Positions 8,235 to 10,468 of a stretch of DNA of 10,468 bases are shown here, one piece after another. The stretch is from positions 5,844 to 16,311 of the forward strand of contig RWJK01001629.1 in NCBI GenBank assembly GCA_004335835.1, in the 5' to 3' direction. The stretch is from Scenedesmus sp. ARA3. Lineage: Eukaryota > Chlorophyta > Chlorophyceae > Sphaeropleales > Scenedesmaceae. Below the pieces are notes generated by a model. It was given only the letters and a program-made list of their open reading frames with translations, searched no databases and was not told where the DNA came from. Both the position numbers and the translations under genes were made by a program. The stretch's first letter is position 1; the number at the start of each line of letters is the position of its first letter.

Positions 8235-8444
8235 GTGTCACTATAGTGTCACTAGCTAGTGACACCCACCATCAGCTGCATGATGTGCAGTGGCCTTTGT
8301 GCCGCGCTGCGGCCACTTGTTTTGTCGTATACGATAGATACGTCCCCCTACGTAGGGGAAGGGCGGGAGTCCCGTGGCACTGTTACGCGGTGTTATGGCC
8401 CTGTCCTTTGCCCTCCGTTAATTCCGCTCTCTGAAAAGAGAGCG
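8235..8444. repeat. Cluster of perfect palindromes and hairpins
   Basis: GTGTCACTAGCTAGTGACAC at 8246-8265 is a perfect 20-bp palindrome, preceded at 8236 by another GTGTCACTA. AGTGGCC (8289-8295) pairs with GGCCACT (8311-8317). CCCCTACGTAGGGG at 8345-8358 is a perfect 14-bp palindrome. CGCTCTC (8425-8431) pairs with GAGAGCG (8438-8444) across TGAAAA. No ORF with coding character spans this cluster. A non-autonomous transposon, a structured RNA gene or a regulatory region are all possible. Confidence 0.6.
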
Positions 8445-8445
8445 T

Positions 8446-9348
8446 AGAAACTTTCACTTTCACTTAGGGTATGTGTTTGGGATCGTTCGGGCGTGTGGGC
8501 GGTCAAGTGCAAGTACTAGTGCAGCGTAAAACTGCGCAGTGCAGCATGCAGCGCAGCGTCTGTTGTTGACCAGCTGTTCCGTATATTGCGATGTAGTATA
8601 TGTGCTCAAGCAGCATATCAGGCCGACAGATTCCATTGATTCCAAAATGACGAATTGGAAGTGCCAGAAGCTCCATGGAGCATTGCCATTCATGGTAGCA
8701 GTACTGGTAGACATTAGCTGCTTTTTTACGTTGCACAAATTACGAACCAAAAGAGCTACGAGAATATATCAGACTCACAGCAGCAGCCGCTGCTGCTATT
8801 AGCTTGCAGCCGCTGCTGCTGATAGCACCACATGCCACGCACCAGTGGTGCGCCAGTGCTCGTGCTGCTGCAAGTTGCACTGCCACTGAGGCGAATGGCT
8901 GCTAGCTAACAAGTCAGTGAGAAATAACAAGCTCACACTTGCTTGAAGCAGTGCTTGCACAGCGTCCGCAAGTCTGCTATGAAGGAGCTAAGAGCATGCT
9001 GCACGCATGAACAATGACACAATTATGCGTGCATGTGTGCACAGCTGCCAGAAAGAGGATGCCCTTGCACCGCTGCCAGGATGAATGAGGATGACAAGGC
9101 ATGCGCCTAGCGTGCAAGTGCTCAACGGCAAAGCTATAACCCTGGCGATACCACGCAAGATGTCCAGGAGGCCTGCTGTAACTCCTCACAGAAACAGGTG
9201 CTGCAACCATGCGGCACAGCAGCCCCACTTGTTTTCTACCTCAACTGTCAACGTTCAGCAGAGCAGAATAGAAAGCAAACAGGTTGTGATTCTGACAGCG
9301 TAACACTGCAACCAGCTGCACATGTCACAACGGTGTTGCCATACGCTG
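8446..9348. other. Intergenic stretch between the tandem genes, no gene seen
   Basis: Only small structures stand out: an AGCAGCAG/CTGCTGCT hairpin with a CCG loop at 8779-8797, whose right half is repeated nearby (8807-8820), and CGCACCA-G-TGGTGCG at 8838-8852. ORFs of 72-96 codons on both strands have no recognisable domain. No tRNA-like cloverleaf or B-box was noticed. Confidence 0.6.
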
Positions 9349-9800
9349 ATGCAATGCAGGGGGATTGTGCACCCCCACAACATGCATGCTACCAGTGCCT
9401 CCCACAACAATGCTGGCTGACCACAGCACGACGCCACACAAGCAAACCATTCATATGTGTCAAAAAGCTAGAGGCATGGTGTGAACAAAAGTATGCTGGC
9501 CGAGCAAGCTAGTATGCAGAACAGGAACAGGGCGCATAACAACCATCCACCACAGCAGTGCGCAGCCCCACCCACCAACTTTCTTCCGCACCGAGTTGCA
9601 CAACAAACATGTGTTTAGCCAGATAGCACTGCAGCCGTCGCCAGATGTCTTGAGAGTGTGTTTTAAGACGATGCAGCGCAGAGGGAGTATGCACGCCTCA
9701 CTATGCATGCTACAAGTGCCCCCCACAACAATGCTGGCTGACTCCGCATAACACCACACAACCAAAGTATTGAAACCACGTATATGCGTATGAGGATGGC
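9349..9800. repeat. Direct repeat with 321-bp period inside the 3' flank
   Basis: The segment around ATGCATGCTACCAGTGCC (9382) recurs at 9703 as ATGCATGCTACAAGTGCC. Both continue with CACAACAATGCTGGCTGA, and both are preceded by a related GATGCARYGCAG stretch (9349 and 9670). The similarity fades after about 100 bp. The single matching site in the left copy (3451) corresponds to the 9703 unit, and I see no clear upstream unit there. Confidence 0.6.
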
Positions 9801-10304
9801 GTACCATGCAAGCCCGCGGGGAGCAGGCCAAACCCACACAAAGGCAGCAGAGTCATGCTATATGTAAAAGCATGTGCAACAGGTAAAATCAGCAGAGCCT
9901 CACTGCTGTGATGATGTTTCCAGCGCCCAGCGTGTTTAGGTTTGAAAAGGACCACGGTGAAGTTTTGGGTAAAGCAACCCATGTGCTGCCTGTAACATGC
10001 CGCAGCTGGATATATCATGCCAAGGCCGACTCAAGCAGCTGCAGCATCGACTGCAGCCACATTGTCCGCACAAAAAGGGTGTTTTTCCTGCCCACACAAA
10101 AAGTCTTGCAGCATTGGTGTGTGGTGGTATGTGCATTCAGCATCCTCACAGTACAGTGTCCCTCAGGCTTGCCTCATCAGAAGAGAGTGGCGGTAGCTGC
10201 AGCATCTGATACCAGCTGAGCACCGCCTCTTTGCTGTTGAACCAAGCTGACAACATGTTGCAGCACCGCCAGCTGGCAGTCATAGTGGTCATAAGGGTGG
10301 GTGA
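9476..10304 (-). other. 3' flank of the second VMO-I gene copy (paralogous to 3203-4026)
   Basis: It is the partner of the 3' flank of the first gene and colinear with it. ORFs such as minus 9460-9837 and plus 9908-10219 are not conserved in frame between the copies, so I treat the stretch as untranslated or intergenic. No TTACA (minus-strand TGTAA) is visible here either. Confidence 0.7.
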
Positions 10305-10418
10305 TCACTTCCTGCAGCATGCCAGCTCGATGTCATTGAGGGCTGTTGGGTCCGCCGCTCTAGGCTGCTCAATCTTGACCTTGAACGCACACACAGCGGT
10401 GCCGACAGGGCAGGAGAC
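10305..10418 (-). CDS. Partial: last coding exon of a second VMO-I gene copy
   Basis: This exon encodes VSCPVGTAVCAFKVKIEQPR and then a stretch ending LNDIELACCRK before TGA (10307-10305). It is 37 codons plus stop, the same length as exon 8 of the main gene. By hand I count 14 differences over 114 nt, with five changed residues and about seven silent codon changes and no indel, so both copies appear to have been kept as coding sequence. The acceptor (gtgcag at 10424-10419) sits at the same place and is again preceded by a CTG tract. The gene reads minus-strand, and its remaining exons lie beyond the right edge. It is most likely the third repeat of a VMO-I domain in a tandem paralogue. Confidence 0.82.
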   Translation of the reverse strand, partial: VSCPVGTAVCAFKVKIEQPRAADPTALNDIELACCRK

Positions 10419-10423
10419 CTGCA

Positions 10424-10447
10424 CAGCAGCAGCAGCAGCAGCAGCAG
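10424..10447. repeat. (CAG)8 next to the acceptor of the second gene's last exon
   Basis: The tract reads CTG on the gene strand, immediately before the acceptor GTGCAG. It matches the shorter, CGG-interrupted tract at 4146-4174 in the same intron of the first gene. Confidence 0.9.
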
Positions 10448-10468
10448 TAGCGGCAAGGTCACAGATGC

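Noticed and set aside
8470..8510. Possible tRNA B-box around GGATCGTTCGGGC
   Set aside because: It does not match the T-loop consensus and no acceptor, D or anticodon stems can be placed around it.

Overview
The window looks like nuclear DNA from a green alga (Chlorophyta), most likely a scenedesmacean or similar member of the Sphaeropleales. The reasons are short GT-AG introns, coding exons that favour G or C at third positions, and very dense CAG/CTG triplet repeats. The lineage is inferred from sequence style, not from a marker gene.

The one well-supported gene runs on the minus strand from 7969 (ATG) to 4027 (TGA). Eight exons assembled by hand, with matching phases at all seven junctions, give a 600-residue protein. 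It has a signal peptide, a LysM-like region, a charged and poly-Ala linker, a Cys-rich segment I do not recognise, and a C-terminal three-repeat domain of the vitelline membrane outer layer protein I (VMO-I) family. The likely product is a secreted or cell-wall protein joining a glycan-binding module (LysM) to a beta-prism module (VMO-I).

A second, diverged copy of the same gene enters from the right edge. Its last coding exon is at 10305-10418 on the minus strand, and the 3' flank of this copy (about 9476-10304) aligns along its length with the 3' flank of the first gene (about 3203-4026). The window therefore holds one whole unit and the tail of the next in a head-to-tail tandem pair, with stop codons 6278 bp apart.

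Layout: 1-570 is a 28-bp minisatellite that decays to the right. 571-3200 has no supportable gene, but there are two perfect inverted repeats and a palindrome beside a TATAAAAG at 680-750. 3203-4026 is the 3' flank of the main gene. 4027-7969 is the gene, with (CAG)n/(CTG)n tracts in most introns, including a (CTG)32. 7970-8120 is its probable 5' UTR and promoter. 8235-8445 is a cluster of perfect palindromes and hairpins of unknown origin. 8446-9350 shows nothing recognisable except two small hairpins. 9350-10304 is the 3' flank of the second gene and contains an internal 321-bp-period repeat. Most open frames outside the gene overlap triplet repeats or lie open in several frames at once, and I do not call them genes.
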